64,000 nucleotides of DNA from Progne subis subis (GCA_022316685.1 JAKJHU010000183.1:496001-560000); one strand, 5' to 3'. Shown: positions 45,487 through 58,068, counted from the stretch's first letter. Notes: generated by a model not told the origin, from the sequence alone. Made by a program: numbers and translations.

Positions 45487-48214
45487 CAGGGCGCGGGCAC
45501 AGTCCCAGGCAGCTGCGGCTACGAGAGGGCAGAGAGCTGGGAGGCAGCTCAGCCAGGCAGCGCTGGCCTTCAGGCTCACCTCCACAAGGAACGCCAGGGC
45601 GGGCAGATCCCAGCGTGGCTGCCGTGTGCTCAGCAGGCGGAGCAGGTAGCGAGCGATCCGGGAACACAAGGGTGTGGAGACCCAGGACATCTCCCTGGCA
45701 GGAGAAAAAGTAACCAAGACTGTGAGCTCGGGACACAAATCTCTCCCAGGGCTGACTCACAGAGGTCTGGTCTTTCACCACCGTCCTGCAAGGGGACCTG
45801 TGCCATTTGAGAGGCGGCTCCTTCTGGGCAGCCTCCTCTCCCAGACTTTTCCAGCCTTTTTGGCAGACCCTCGGTGACCAGGCCATCTGACCCACGACCA
45901 CGGGGGACTGTGCGGGCCACCCCGGGCAGAGGGGACAAATGCCTGAGGCAGTGGGGAGAAGGGGGTCTCACCTGGCCAGCAGACCCACGGCATAGTGGTG
46001 GCTGTCCGCACAGAGCAGCGTGTCCCAGGCACGCTTGCGTTCCATTGCCACCACCACATGCTCACAGTGCATTTCACAGAGCAGGGACTTCAGGGTCTGC
46101 ACTGCAAAGCTGTGTGCAGAGCAAAGCCCCGGTCACACTGGGAGCACTGGCTGCTGCCCTGGGGACGTGGCAGGCGCAGGAGGACGGGGATGGAGCACCT
46201 GTTGGGGCTAGTGGCAAGGCCATGTTGCTCCTGGCATGCCTTCCAGAAGGTATCGACCTCCTCTGGTATATCCAAAGTGCTGAAGAACACTTGGAAGAGC
46301 AGATGCACAAAGAGGTGGGCAAAATACACTGACACCATATGTGGGACACAGGGCGCCTGGAGGATCTTCCACATCACCACGGTTGCCTGCAAAGGACAAA
46401 GCATGCCGAGACAGCGCTCGCTGCCGAGGTGTCCGTGCGGCAGGGCCCGAGCGTGGCCGGGAGAGGCCAGGGGAGACGGGGGGGAGCACCGGGCCTGGTG
46501 CCCCCTGAAGCTGCCCCTAGGCCAGGTTTCATCCCCGTGCCTGAGGCAGGGAGATGCAGCAGGGCAAGGAGCATGAAAAGCTGCTGGAGAGGCAGCCTTG
46601 GGCTGAGCAAAGGCCAGTTCCAGAAACTCACAGCCAGGGCAAAGACTCCCGTTTTGTCCCCATCAGAGGTGCACGTGCTGTGCTCTGGCCAGTTCTCCAG
46701 CACATCGAGGAGTTTGAGCTGCACACGCTCCGCGGTCCTGGGCGAGCACAGGATCGTCTTCCACATGGACGTAGCAGCTCTGTGGGGTCAGACCTCGGTC
46801 TCAGGGGGGTCTCAGACACAGCGCCGTGGCCTGGGCAGCAGCGGGGAGCTGAGCTGGCTGCCAGCTCTGCCTCTGCCCACTGCCCCTCGCCAGCAGCAGC
46901 CAGGCAGCCCAGCCCTGTGGGGGCAGGCCCCTGAGGGGCAGGGAAGAAGCATGGCAGCAGGCTCGGGGCCTGACATGTCAGGGCTGGGAAAGGGAGCAGC
47001 CAGAGGGCCGCAGAATTCTCCTTTGGTCACACACCTGGGGCAGGCTGTACAGGATGATGGGCTGGGGTGCCCTGAGCCCTCTGGGCAGGTGGGCCCCATA
47101 CCTGTCACACGATGGGGCCACACGCAGGAGAGTCATCACCACGTCATCGGGCTGTGCGTCGGTGAGATCCAGCAGGGTCCTGAACAGCTTGTGCTCAGAG
47201 TCCTCATTGGCCACGAGCCACTGGTGGATGTACCTCACCATGGCGGGCACCTGGAGAAGGCACAGGGAGACTTGCAAAGCTGCCAGAGGGAGTCATGATT
47301 GCCCAGCTTCCCCAGAGGAGTGCTTCCCTTCCCACCACACTGCCATGGCCTCAAAGCCTCACAGGCACCAGCAGGCGTGGCTTGGGAGGCCAAGCAGTTC
47401 CTGGGAGGATCAAAGCCTGGGCACAGGCTGCTTACTTGCTTTGGGCTGGAAAAACCCTCCTCTACAAGCATATCTAGCAGGGCAGCGCTGGTCTTGGTTT
47501 TGAAGATGGGAGGGTATGCTCTGACCCCAGTGCCCGTGGTGCTGGTCTCTTCCTCCCGAATTCTCTTGATGAATTTGCAGACCAGCTGGAGGAGAAGGGC
47601 AAGAAGCCAGGGATGTTGCATGGAGCGCTCCAAGCACGGTGCTCGGCTGAGCAGCGACGGCAGGCCCAGCCCAGGTCGGGGGGATGGCCGCAGGTACCTG
47701 CGCTGTTGTGCGGAAGAGGCCACGGGCGGGGTCCTGCTCTTGTGTCCGGTCCAGGGCTGCATCTGGCAAAGAGCGAGCGCAGCTGCTTTGGCTGCGGGAG
47801 AGGCCGGAGAACAGAGCCCAGCCCTGCGCTCCCCAGGCAGGGAGAGCCCCGGGATGCCCCGGGGGATGGAGCAGGGCCGCTGCGGGGTTCAGCTCCAGCC
47901 CATCTTCCGTCCTGTGCAGGGGTATGTCCCCAGGGGACGGGATGCCATGCGATGCCATGAGGCCGAGCCGGCTGCAGGCACCGGCCCTGCGGCCCAGCTC
48001 TGCCACTCACCCTCCTGCAGTGGCTGGAACTGCTGTGCCTCTTGAGTCTCTGCGGCTACTGCAGGGCCGCCTTCCTCCTCGTCCACCCAGGCCTGCTTGG
48101 GCACTCTCGGGGGTCTCTGCTCCATGTCAGTGATTGGATTCATGGATACTTGCAGGAAAGTTGGCTTGGAAAACCTCCGAGTCAGCAAGTCCTGCAGTTG
48201 TGCCTGGAAGGCAC
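43068..48214 (-). CDS. MROH-like HEAT-repeat protein, copy U4 (two 1-bp lesions)
   Basis: Exons 5' to 3': 48011-48214, 47698-47762, 47436-47585, 47102-47250, 46632-46779, 46199-46386, 45972-46109, 45580-45694, 45235-45372, 44851-45026, 44564-44719, 44303-44403, 43877-43979, 43555-43611, 43068-43267 (TGA). Class II 3' exons and type A exon 1, as in U3. Exon 9 is intact here (VHEYLHLSECSDSIMEIL; 138 bp, one codon shorter than class I). Exon 12 has four T where intact copies have five (101 bp), a deletion shared with U5. Exon 10 lacks one C (176 bp; ATGTCGCATC against ATGTCCGCATC in U3). The shared exon 12 lesion argues for a real inherited defect, the exon 10 one less so. Confidence 0.7.
45440..45484. 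repeat. (CAG)15 in intron 8, U4
   Basis: Fifteen uninterrupted units against 7-9 in the other copies: a copy-specific expansion. Confidence 0.9.
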
Positions 48215-48505
48215 CTGCAAGTCTCAAGTACTGGGAAGAGTACAAGAGTCTTGCAGTCTGGTCTTGAGGGCTCCTGCCACAATGACAGGAGACTCCTCGT
48301 CAAGGAATGTGCCCTGGTCTCGAGGGCACCGGCAGCAGGGATGGGAGATGCCTGGGAAAAGCTCCGGGGCACCAATTCCCACGGTCTGCCCTCAAGGGCA
48401 CCTGCAGAAGAGAAGCCTCGGGAAGGCCACGGGTCAGCGAGCCCTGTGGTCTGGCCTCGAGGTCTCCTGCAGGACTAAGGCCTCGGAAAAGCTCCGGGTC
48501 AGACA
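48204..48505 (-). repeat. 65-bp-period minisatellite, U4
   Basis: Reading the gene strand, successive copies restart at GGAGACCTCGAG, GGTGCCCTTGAG, GGTGCCCTCGAG and GGAGCCCTCAAG. With a period near 65 bp, each copy shifts the reading frame. Confidence 0.7.
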
Positions 48506-48616
48506 AAAGGAGTGTGCTGTGGGGGGGCTCCTCACAACACCGCTCTATCACGTCCAGTCCCGTCGCGTGCTCCGAGCACTGTGGCGTGGCTGCGTCGCCG
48601 CCAGCACCTATGTCAC

Positions 48617-48700
48617 CACGTGTCACAAAGGGCCCTTTGACACCCTGTCCCATTCCTTTCCACGGTGACCACGCTGCGTTGTGTCAACAAAGGGCCCTTG
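48617..48700 (-). promoter_or_regulatory. Presumed promoter elements, U4
   Basis: CACGTG at 48617, CAAAGGGCCCTTTG at 48626-48639, CAAAGGGCCCTTG at 48688-48700. Confidence 0.4.
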
Positions 48701-49595
48701 CACACGCTGCCACCTGCGCTGGGGCTGCCCTCAGCCCGCCCAAAGTGGCCCAGGTTGAAAGGATTCCCTTGGCCTGGGTGTCCAAGACAGCCCAACAGGA
48801 TCTTTAGGAGCGGCTCAAGGCAGCAGCAAACGCTGCCCTGCTCTGCGGGCTCAGGGCAGCAGAAGGAGCCCCCAGGGCTGCCGACGCAGCCGCCGTGGGA
48901 AGGGCACGGGGCCTTCCACAGAAGCTGGCACGGCCTCCTTGGGACACGTCCCGGCCGGTGGCCATCCTAAACCCGCGGGTGTGACACAGACACGAGGAAC
49001 GTGTGGGCCGGGGCAGGAATGCTGCTGGGACCCGGGGCCCGGGGAGCACTGAAATCGGCGGGTGTGGCAGAGTCCCTGCCCAAGCAGACCTGCCACCCCC
49101 CCTGAGGCCCGGCAGCGCTGCTGTCATCTCCTGCCCCAGAGACCTGTGCCCCGGGGGGCTTCTGTGCCGGAGGGAGCCAAAGCCAAGGTGCCCTGGGGGC
49201 TGTGCTCCTTCTCCTGGGGCTGTGGGCAGGAGCACCTGCAGCAACTGCTGGCAACTCTTGGTAGCTGTCAGATGATGTTGCTCCTTCCTGGAATGTTTGG
49301 GGTTTTTTTTTTTCCATAGAAGGGAGTGGCATTAGCACCAGAGCACCATCAGCTGCTGAGTTTCCCAGGACGATTAGATTGTACAGAGACACTGTCATGT
49401 TTCAATGTGACCTTCTGTCCGTTCTTCTGGGAAAAAACATCAGCTCAGTCTCTGCTGTTCAACGCTCCAGTTGCTGCGTTTCTGTCGTTGCTGTAGCTGA
49501 TGCAAGGCAAAGATTACCTCCAGACCCAAAGAGTCTTGCCTGAAAAGTCACTGGCCTACATCTAATTTTAATTCTTTGTTTTCTGTGTTTTCTAG

Positions 49596-49819
49596 AGCCT
49601 GCTGATCATTTTCAAGGATTTCTCCCTATCCCTAGGCCACATTCTCCGGACATTCTGCTGTTACATCCTTTTGCATTTAGTGAAAGTGACCTGCAAAGAC
49701 CCGTCGATCAAAGCCCTGGGAGGACTTGAACCCCTGGTGAAGCCAGGCAAAACATCCATTTCCCACACCTGAAGCCATTAACTGCCAAGCGCTGTCCCCA
49801 GTGTCACACCCTGTCCCCT
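49596..49819 (+). other. Candidate plus-strand exon, frameshifted, U4
   Basis: 224 bp instead of 225: CCCCTGGTGAAG where the others have CCCCTGGGTGAAG. It is no longer open in this copy. Confidence 0.3.
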
Positions 49820-49922
49820 GTAAGTTTACCGATGCCATTTAAAAGGGGTTCCCAAGGGAAGCAAGTGAAATATTCTTGCAGTTTCCGCATCAGCATTAAA
49901 ATCCTTGACCAGATAAATCACA

Positions 49923-50472
49923 TGTCAGCCTGTCCCAGGTTACAATGTAAGATGTGCCCAAAGTATGTATTCTATCGCCATCTACATGAGCTGTTGAAAC
50001 TAGGCTGGGCAGTGTTTCCCTTGCCCCCTGCCTCCAGACTCTTCTCTTCATGGCCCATCAATGCACTGCTGCATGACTCATAGATCCCTCCCTCCAGGAG
50101 CTCTCTCTGTTTAATGGGCAATCAAGGACTCACAAAATGATACCAGCCCATTGCGAGATGCTCCCCCCAGGGGGAGGAGCCAAGCATTCCCAGCTGGATA
50201 GAATCTGGGATTTGGGACAGCACAAGCAGCCTTACCCACTGGATTCCCAGAGGACAAGAGTTATCAGACCTTTCTGCGGGAACACTGCTTCAACAAGACC
50301 ACTTCATCTGGACTGCTACCACCACGGTAGCAGTCAGGTTGTATTCTGACTCTGTCAGTGATCCTTTGTACTATTGCGTGTGCTCTATTTAATTTCATTT
50401 TACCTTTTTTCTCTCCTATGAAATTGTTTTTCTGACTTGGAGTCTCTCGCTGGCTTTGCCTTCAAGCCAGCA
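49923..50472 (+). mobile_element. LTR-like insertion, U4
   Basis: 550 bp, same ends and site as in U2 and U3. Confidence 0.55.
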
Positions 50473-51005
50473 CACAAACTTTCTAGGATTTTTAAATACC
50501 AAAGCGGTCATTTTTCACTCTGGATTTTTGTGTCTCTCAACAGTCAGCTTTTAGTTTTAGACACTCCAGAAAAAGTCTCTGGTGTCCAGCTATGCCTTTG
50601 CATCAGCATACACTCCTGATGATTACTTTAGGCAGGAGCAGCAAAGCCAAGAATGAGGCAAACAGGCTCTTCCTGTGTTCTCATGTCCTGCACAGCACTG
50701 AGGAGTCAGGAGCCTCAGGGTGCACAGGAGGCCACAAAGACTTTGGGATGCTGAAATGGACCAACCTGGTGCCTGTGCCCGGGCTGCACAGGGCTGAAGG
50801 GCAACTGGATGATCCAACAACGGTTGAATGGACATACCATGGCCCATTGGAGACTCCTCTTGCTAGTTCTGTGAGCTACAATATTCAGCTGTAACCAGCT
50901 GATTTTTTCATGTTTGCTTGAAATCCGGGAGAGGAAAAGGTAAGCATGGAGAAGTGCTCTTCCAGTCCCAGTGACAGCTGTGCCTGCCCACCACCTGTGC
51001 CCATG

Positions 51006-51075
51006 GCGGGGTGGTTGGAACTGGACGATCTTTATGATCCTCTCAAACACAAAGCGCGCTGGGATGCGGTGATTC
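51006..51075 (+). repeat. CR1 3'-tail remnant in unit, U4
   Basis: Same remnant as in U1. Confidence 0.65.
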
Positions 51076-52449
51076 CCCAAGTGGAGAGCAAAACTGAGCC
51101 ATATAAGTCTCTGCTTTTCTTCAGCGCCTGCCGCTTCTTCCTTTGCTCCAGGCAAGTCCAGGATTTAGTTTCCCAGCTCACGCGTGTGTCTGTAAGGTGC
51201 CTGCATGGAGGAGAGGGAGGGCCGCTGCAGCGCAGGGCTCGTGCCCCGTCACAGCCTCTGTCTCACGACGGCACCAATGCCGCTGCCTTGGGACGCCCGA
51301 CTGTGCAAGGCGAGTCCGGCCTCAAGGACGGCCATCGGAGTCAGTCAGGGGCACAAGCTGCAGCTGAAGCTGCCAAGCGTTACCATGGGGCTGGCAGGTC
51401 GAGAGAAACTTACTGTGGCCAGCTCTGCTGAAGCCTTTTGCCAACCCACAGGCAATTGTGCCCACCTTCTCCTCCCATTTGGCATCCCGGCTGGTGTGCA
51501 TGCCTCATTGCGCACGTGCTGCTGTTCCTGTGCACACTCTGGTGCTGTTTCCGTGGGCTCCAGAGTGACTTGGGCAGCGGCGACTCCGCAGCCCCGCTCG
51601 AGGGGACGTCGCCGCCCTCCCCGTGGTGGCAGCAGCTCTGCGGCCCCAGAGCTCTGTGGCAGGGTGGCCTCGGTCACAGCACCGCAGCCTGGGCAGCCAC
51701 GAGGGCCTGGGCTGGCCGCCAGCCCTGCCTCTGCCCGCTGCCCCTTATTGGCAGCACCCAGCAGTCGTGCCCTGGCAGCTCCTGTCCCTGCCTCGAGGGT
51801 TCTACCGTAGACCCGCGAGGTCTGCTTTGGGGAAGCACCAGGGCAGCCGGGTGGCAGGAACAAGGCGGCTGCCTGGGGGCTGCTTATGGCCTCTGACACC
51901 CAGTTCCTCAGGACTTCCCACCACCCCAGCCCCTCAGAGTCTCCCCCAGCCCGGCCAAGCTGCCTGGCAGCAGTGGTGCAGCCCCGCAGGAGCTCCAGAG
52001 GAGCCGCTCACGAGGCACCTCGGAGCCCTCAGCCATCCAGCCAGCAACGCACGGGCAGGAGGACACAGAAGGCGCTTCCTGGCTGGCACAGGGCATGTGA
52101 CCATCTCCAGGCACCGGTCTCGCAGCGATCCCCACAGCTCGGGCCGCTGCCCACCCGCTCTGTCGGCAGTGCAAAGGCTTCAGCGGGACCACCAAAGGCC
52201 AGGGGGCTTCTGGCCATTTTCCCTGCAAGACTCTGCGCCTGGGCAGCTCGCTGAGCGCAAGCACCCTTTTCCCCCTCTTCCTCTCTGCCCTGCAGACCCT
52301 GGGCAGCAAAAGAAATCTCCTTGCATCCTGTCTATTATAACACGTCCTATATTTATACAGTAAATAAAAAAGAAGAAAACAACTTTCATGAAGAAAAAAA
52401 AAAAATCGCCACTGGCTCAGGTGGCCCCAAGCAGACAGAGTGTCCCGGA

Positions 52450-55400
52450 TCAGCTCTCTGCAGAGCTGCAGCACCGCAGCCAGCCGAAGCGCACAGTCGA
52501 GGCCGTGTCCTCCATACCCTGCGGAGCTCATCTTGCAGGTTCTCAAAGGTGGAGTGTCGAGACCTTTCTTCAGCCTTCAGCAAACAGAAGGTCTGAACGG
52601 CCAAGTTTCTGATGGCAGGGCTGCTGTCATCTGCCATACTGTCAAGGGCTGGAAGAGAAAGGAACAGAGCCACGGTCAGATCCCGGAGCTGCGGGCACCC
52701 CAGGAGAGCCCCCTGCCAGGGCCAGCCCAGCCCGCTCTTGCCGTGGCCAGGAGGGAGCAGGGACCAACGGGATCAGCCCAAAGCTGCTGGACACGAATGC
52801 GCCACGTGTCCCTGCAATCGCTGTGTGCTCTGCCCACGCCCTCCTCGTCCGCACAGGGAGCAGAGCCCCCGCAGCCGGCCCAGGGCTTGCGGCTTCCCCC
52901 GCCGGCCCCGCTGACAGCCCGCTGCCCTCACTCACCTTGGTAGATGAGCTGGAGCTGTTCCCGCTGCCTCCTCAGGCTCCGCCCGCACATCCTGTGAACA
53001 CAGAGCCTGTCACCACCCTGCCAGCGGCACGGCTCCCTGCCAGCGGCACAGCTGCCGGCCCTGTGGCCACACGGCCTCCTGGCCCTGGCGCTTGCCGCCT
53101 GCTGCCGCCCAAGGGCACGGCTGCGAGAGGGCGGCAGCAGCCCCGAGGCCAGGCGGGGCTCCAGGGCGCCGGGCCCGGACACCGCTGCCGGGCAGCATCC
53201 GGGGCCGGGGCCGAGCTACGGCGGGCCGGGGAGGGAGCTCGGGTTCGTGGCTCACCAATGAACCTGATGGCCGCCTCTCGCAGGGGCTCCTGGGGGCTCT
53301 CCAGGTATGGCAGGGCCTGGCGCAGCAGCTCGGCCGCTCGGCTCCTGTTCTCTTGCAGCTGGAGAGAGCGGCAGGAGGGAAGGGTTGGCGTGGGCTCAGC
53401 TCCCCGGCCGGGCTCTCGCTGCGCCAGCCCCGGCCTCCCGTGCCCACACAGCCCTGAGGCCCGGCCAGCAGCCGCTGGCGCCGGGCTCTGGAGGGGGCAG
53501 AGAGCCGGGTGCTGCCCGGGCCCGCCTCGCCCATCGGCTCGGGGCCACAGGAGCCTGGAGAAGAGCCCACACGGGCCCTGGGTCCAGCACTGGGCAGAGG
53601 CACAGCTGCCAAGCCCACACACCAAGCACCACAGTCAGGGGGCTTCTCCAGCCTGAGGCTTGGGCTTCCAAGCCATTCTTACCAGGCACTCGCTGAACTT
53701 CCACAACTTGTTGTTCTTCACCAGTTTTCAAGATCCCTCCTCTTCAGGAACTTGGCGGCACAAAGCAGCATTTCCAGAGAAGCCTGTGGGGAAGCAGAGA
53801 CGCGTAGCTGGCACCACAGCCCAGGGTACAGGAGCCGCGTCCCTGTGCCAAGTCCTGGAGAGGCTGCAGCCCGCAAGGCGCCAGGGCAGGAGGCAGCCGA
53901 GCCCCCTCCCAGGGGGCACACCAGCGCCCACGAGTCCTCACCTCTGCCACACGCTGGTTCTCATCATAACAGTGAAGAACGAGTGGGACCAGGCTCTGCC
54001 ACACATGTAGCTTGAAAGGCTTCTTTGCCTCTTCCGTTAAAAACTCCTGCATTTCTTGAAACAGCATCATGGAGTGGAGCTGCACAACGCTATTGTCCTG
54101 TATGAAGGAAGAAAAATAGTGTCTGCATCACCTGCTCCGAGCTCAGCTGGGTGTAGGCCGGAAATCTGCAGGGCACCAAGTGTCCAGGCAGCACCCAGTG
54201 GCTGTGGCTGGGGCTACAGAGCCTTACGTGGTGAAAGAGTGGCAGGAGTGCCTCAGCCAGCTGCAGGGCAAAGGGGCTGGGTATCAGCAGGTCCTTGTCC
54301 AAGACTATAAAGCTGAGTACCATGCCTGTCATGGCAACTATGTCCGCATCTGTGTCCTTCAGGAGCTCCACAAGACTTTCAGTCAGGCTCCACATTTTTT
54401 CAGTCTGTGTGGAACACAAGTCCGTGAAACGCCACCCTGGTGCTGCAGGGCCCAGAGGCCAAAGGCCTGTCCTGAAGCCCTCGGGCAGCTGAACCGGGAG
54501 GCAGGAGAGCTGGGAGCAGCTGCCTCAGTGCCCAAAACCCAGCCCAGCCCAAGCGACCGCGCTCCCATCCCCACGCTGCCCGCACGGCTTCAGCCGCTGC
54601 TCCCTTCTCACCATCGAGGGATCGTCAGTGAGCACAAGGAGTGCCCTGAGCGCCAGGTGACGCCTGTCCCTACTCTCGCTCTGCAGATTCTTTGACAGGA
54701 TCTCCATTATGCTGTCACTGCATTCACTCAAGTGGAGGTACTCATGGACCTGAAAGGCACAGGGCAGTGACAGGAGACCCGGCTGCCAGGAGCCCAGGAG
54801 CGCACAGGGCCGGGCCCAGGCAGCAGCAGCAGCAGCAGCAGCGCGGAGCGCGGGCACCGTCCCAGGCAGCTGCGGCTACGAGAGGGCAGAGAGGCTGGGA
54901 GGCAGCTCAGCCAGGCAGCGCTGGCCTTCAGGCTCACCTCCACAAGGAATGCCAGGGCGGGCAGATCCCAGCGTGGCTGCCGTGTGCTCAGCAGGTGGAG
55001 CAGGTAGCGAGCGATCTGGGAACACAAGGGTGTGGAGACGCAGGACACCTCACTGGCAGGAGAAAAAGTAACCAAGACTGTGAGCTCGGGGGACAAATCT
55101 CTTCCAGGGCTGACTCACAGAGGTCTGGTCTTTCACTACCGTCCGGCATGGGGACCTGAGCCATTTGAGAGGCGGCTCCTTCTGGGCAGCCTCCTCTCCC
55201 AGACTTTTCCAGCCTTTTGGCAGACCCTCGGTGACCAGGCCATCTGGCCCACGGCCACGGGGACTGTGCGGGCCACCCCGGGCAGAGGGAACAAATGCCT
55301 GAGGCAGTGGGGAGAAGGGGGGTCTCACCTGGCCAGCAGACCCATGGCATAGGGGTGGCTGTCCGCACAGAGCAGCATGTCCCAGCCACTCTCGCGTTCC

Positions 55401-57577
55401 ACTGCCACCACCACAAGCTCACAGTGCATTTCACAGAGCAGGGACTTCAGGGTCTGCACTGCAAAGCTGTGTGCAGAGCAAAGCCCCGGTCACACTGGGA
55501 GCACTGGCTGCTGCCCTGGGGACGTGGCAGGCGCAGGAGGACGGGAATGGAGCACCTGTTGGGGCTAGTGGCAAGGCCATGTTGCTCCTGGCATGCCTTC
55601 CAGAAGGTATCGACCTCCTCTGGTATATCCAAAGTGCTGAAGAACACTTGGAAGAGCAGATGCACAAAGAGGCGGGCAAAATACACTGACACCGCATGTG
55701 GCACACAGGGCGCCTGGAGGATCTTCCACATCACCACAGTTGCCTGCAAAGGACAAAGCATGCCGAGAGAGCGCATCGCTGCGAGGTGTCCGTGCGGCAG
55801 GGCCAGAGCGTGGCCGGGAGAGGCCAGGGGAGAGGCGGGGGGAGCACCGGGCCTGGTGCCCCCTGAAGCTGCCCCTAGGTCAGGTTTCATCCCCGTGCTT
55901 GAGGCAGGGAGATGCAGCAGGGCAAGGAGCATGAAAAGCTGCTGGAGAGGCAGCCTTGGGCTGAGCAAAGGCCAGTTCCAGAAACTCCACAGCCAGGGCA
56001 AAGACTCCCGTTTTGTCCCCATCAGAGGTGCACGTGCTATGCTCTGGCCAGTTCTCCAGCACATCGAGGAGTTTGAGCTGCACACGCTCCGCGGTCCTGG
56101 GCGAGCACAGGATCGTCTTCCACATGGACGTAGCAGCTCTGTGGGGTCAGAACTCGGTCTCAGGGGGGTCTCAGACACAGCGCCGTGACCTGGGCAGCAG
56201 CGGGGAGCTGAGCTGGCTGCCAGCTCTGCCTCTGCCCACTGCCCCTCGCCAGCAGCAGCCAGGCGGCCCAGCCCTGTGGGGGCAGGCCCCTGAGGGTCAG
56301 GGAAGAAGCATGGCGGCAGGCTCGGGACCTGACGTGCCAGGGCTGGGGAAAGGGAGCAGCCAGAGGGCTGCAGAATTCTCCTTTGGTCACACACCTGGGG
56401 CAGGCTGTACAGGACGATGGGCTGGGGTGCCCTGAGCCCTCTGGGCAGGTGGGCCCCATACCTGTCACACGATGGGGCCACACGCAGGAGAGTCATCACC
56501 ACGTCATCGGGCTGTGCGTCGGTGAGATCCAGCAGGGTCCTGAACAGCTTGTGCTCAGAGTCCTCATTGGCCACGAGCCACTGGTGGATGTACCTCACCA
56601 TGGCGGGCACCTGGAGAAGGCACAGGGAGACTTGCAAAGCTGCCAGAGGGAGTCATGATTGCCCAGCTTCCCCAGAGGAATGCTTCCCTTCCCACCACAC
56701 TGCCATGGCCTCAAAGCCTCACAGGGACCGGCAGGCGTGGCTTGGGAGGCCAAGCAGTTCCGGGGAGGATCAAAGCCTGGGCACAGGCTGCTTACTTGCT
56801 TTGGGCTGGAAAAACCCTCCTCTACAAGCATATCCAGCAGGGCAGCGCTGGTCTTGGTTTTGAAGATGGGAGGGTATGCTCTGACCCCAGTGCCCATGGT
56901 GCTGGCCTCTTCCTCCCGAATTCTCTTGATGAATTTGCAGACCAGCTGGAGGAGAAGGGCAAGAAGCCAGGGATGTTCCATGGAGCGCTCCAAGCACGGT
57001 GCTCGGCTGAGCAGCGACGGCAGGCCCAGCCCAGGTCGGGGGGAAGGCTGCAGGTACCTGCGCTGTTGTGCGGAAGAGGCCACGGGCGGGGTCCTGCTCT
57101 TGTGTCCGGTCCAGGGCTGCATCTGGCAAAGAGCGAGCGCAGCTGCTTTGGCTGCGGGAGAGGCCGGCGAACAGAGCCCAGCCCTGCGCTCCCCAGGCAG
57201 GGAGAGCCCCGGGATGCCCCAGGGGATGGAGCCCCAGGGCCGCTGCGGGGTTCAGCTCCAGCCCATCTTCCGTCCTGTGCAGGGGTATGTCCCCAGGGGA
57301 CGGGATGCCATGCGGTGCCATGAGACCAAGCTGGCTGCAGGCACCGGCCCTGCGGCCCAGCTCTGCCACTCACCCTCCTGCAGTGGCTGGAACTGCTGCG
57401 CCTCTTGAGTCTCTGCGGCTACTCCAGGGCCGCCTTCCTCCTCGTCCACCCAGGCCAGCTTGGGCACTCTCGGGGGTCTCTGCTCCGTGTCAGCGACTGG
57501 ATTCATGGCTACGTGCAGGAAAGTGGGCTTGGAAAACCCCCGAGTCAGCAAGTCCTGCAGTTGTGCCTGGAAGGCAC
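52450..57577 (-). CDS. MROH-like HEAT-repeat protein, copy U5 (three 1-bp lesions)
   Basis: Exons 5' to 3': 57374-57577, 57058-57122, 56796-56945, 56462-56610, 55991-56138, 55556-55743, 55329-55466, 54938-55052, 54612-54749, 54228-54404, 53942-54097, 53683-53783, 53256-53358, 52936-52991, 52450-52648. Class II in exons 9-12 and 15. Exon 7 is the most divergent copy (CELVVVAVERESGWDMLLCA against CEHVVVAMERKRAWDTLLCA in U1). Lesions: exon 12 has the same T deletion as U4; exon 14 lacks one C (56 bp); exon 15 lacks one G (199 bp), so the usual TGA is out of frame. The exon 5 donor reads GTGGAG instead of GTGAGT because of an inserted base. Exons 14 and 15 lie in an indel-rich stretch (51770-54130), so these lesions are doubtful. 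Confidence 0.7.
54821..54841. repeat. (CAG)7 in intron 8, U5
   Basis: Seven units followed by CGCGGAGCGC rather than CGCAGGGCGC. Confidence 0.9.
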
Positions 57578-57870
57578 CTGCAAGTCTCAAGTGCTGGGAA
57601 GAGTACAAGAGTCTTGCAGTCTGGTCTCGAGGGCTCCTGCCACAATGACAGGAGACTCCTCGTCAAGGAACGTGCTCTGGTCTCGAAGGCACTGGCAGCA
57701 GGGATGGGAGATGCCTCGGAAAAGCTCCGGGGCACGCACCAATTCCCACGGTCTGCCCTCAAGGGCACCTGCAGAAGAGAAGCCTCGGGAAGGCCACGGG
57801 ACAGCAAGCCCTGTGGTCTGGCCTCGAGGTCACCTGCAGGAATAACGCCTCGGAAAAGCTCTGGGTCAGA
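57567..57870 (-). repeat. 65-bp-period minisatellite, U5
   Basis: Same arrangement, with a 4-bp GCAC insertion near 57736 (GGCACGCACCAATTCC) and more substitutions than in U1-U4. Confidence 0.7.
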
Positions 57871-57984
57871 CAAAACTGAGTGTGCTGTGGGGGGGCTCCT
57901 CACGACACCGCTCTATCCCGTCCGGTCCCGTTGCGTGCTCCGAGCACTGTGGCGTGGCTGCGTCGCCGCCAGCACCTATGTCAC

Positions 57985-58068
57985 CACGTGTCACAAAGGG
58001 CCCTTTGACACCCCGTCCCATTCCTTTCCACGGTGACCATGCTGCGTTGTGTCAACAAAGGGCCCTTG
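57985..58068 (-). promoter_or_regulatory. Presumed promoter elements, U5
   Basis: CACGTG at 57985, CAAAGGGCCCTTTG at 57994-58007, CAAAGGGCCCTTG at 58056-58068. They are unchanged although the surroundings are more diverged here. Confidence 0.45.

Larger units (their letters stand above)
42005..51388. repeat. Array unit U4
   Basis: 9384 bp, closest to U3. It carries the longest CAG tract. Confidence 0.95.
48510..52449. other. Spacer between U4 and U5 genes
   Basis: Same order as other spacers. The candidate plus-strand exon has a 1-bp loss here. In the U5 part (51770 onward) several single-base length changes begin. Confidence 0.6.
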
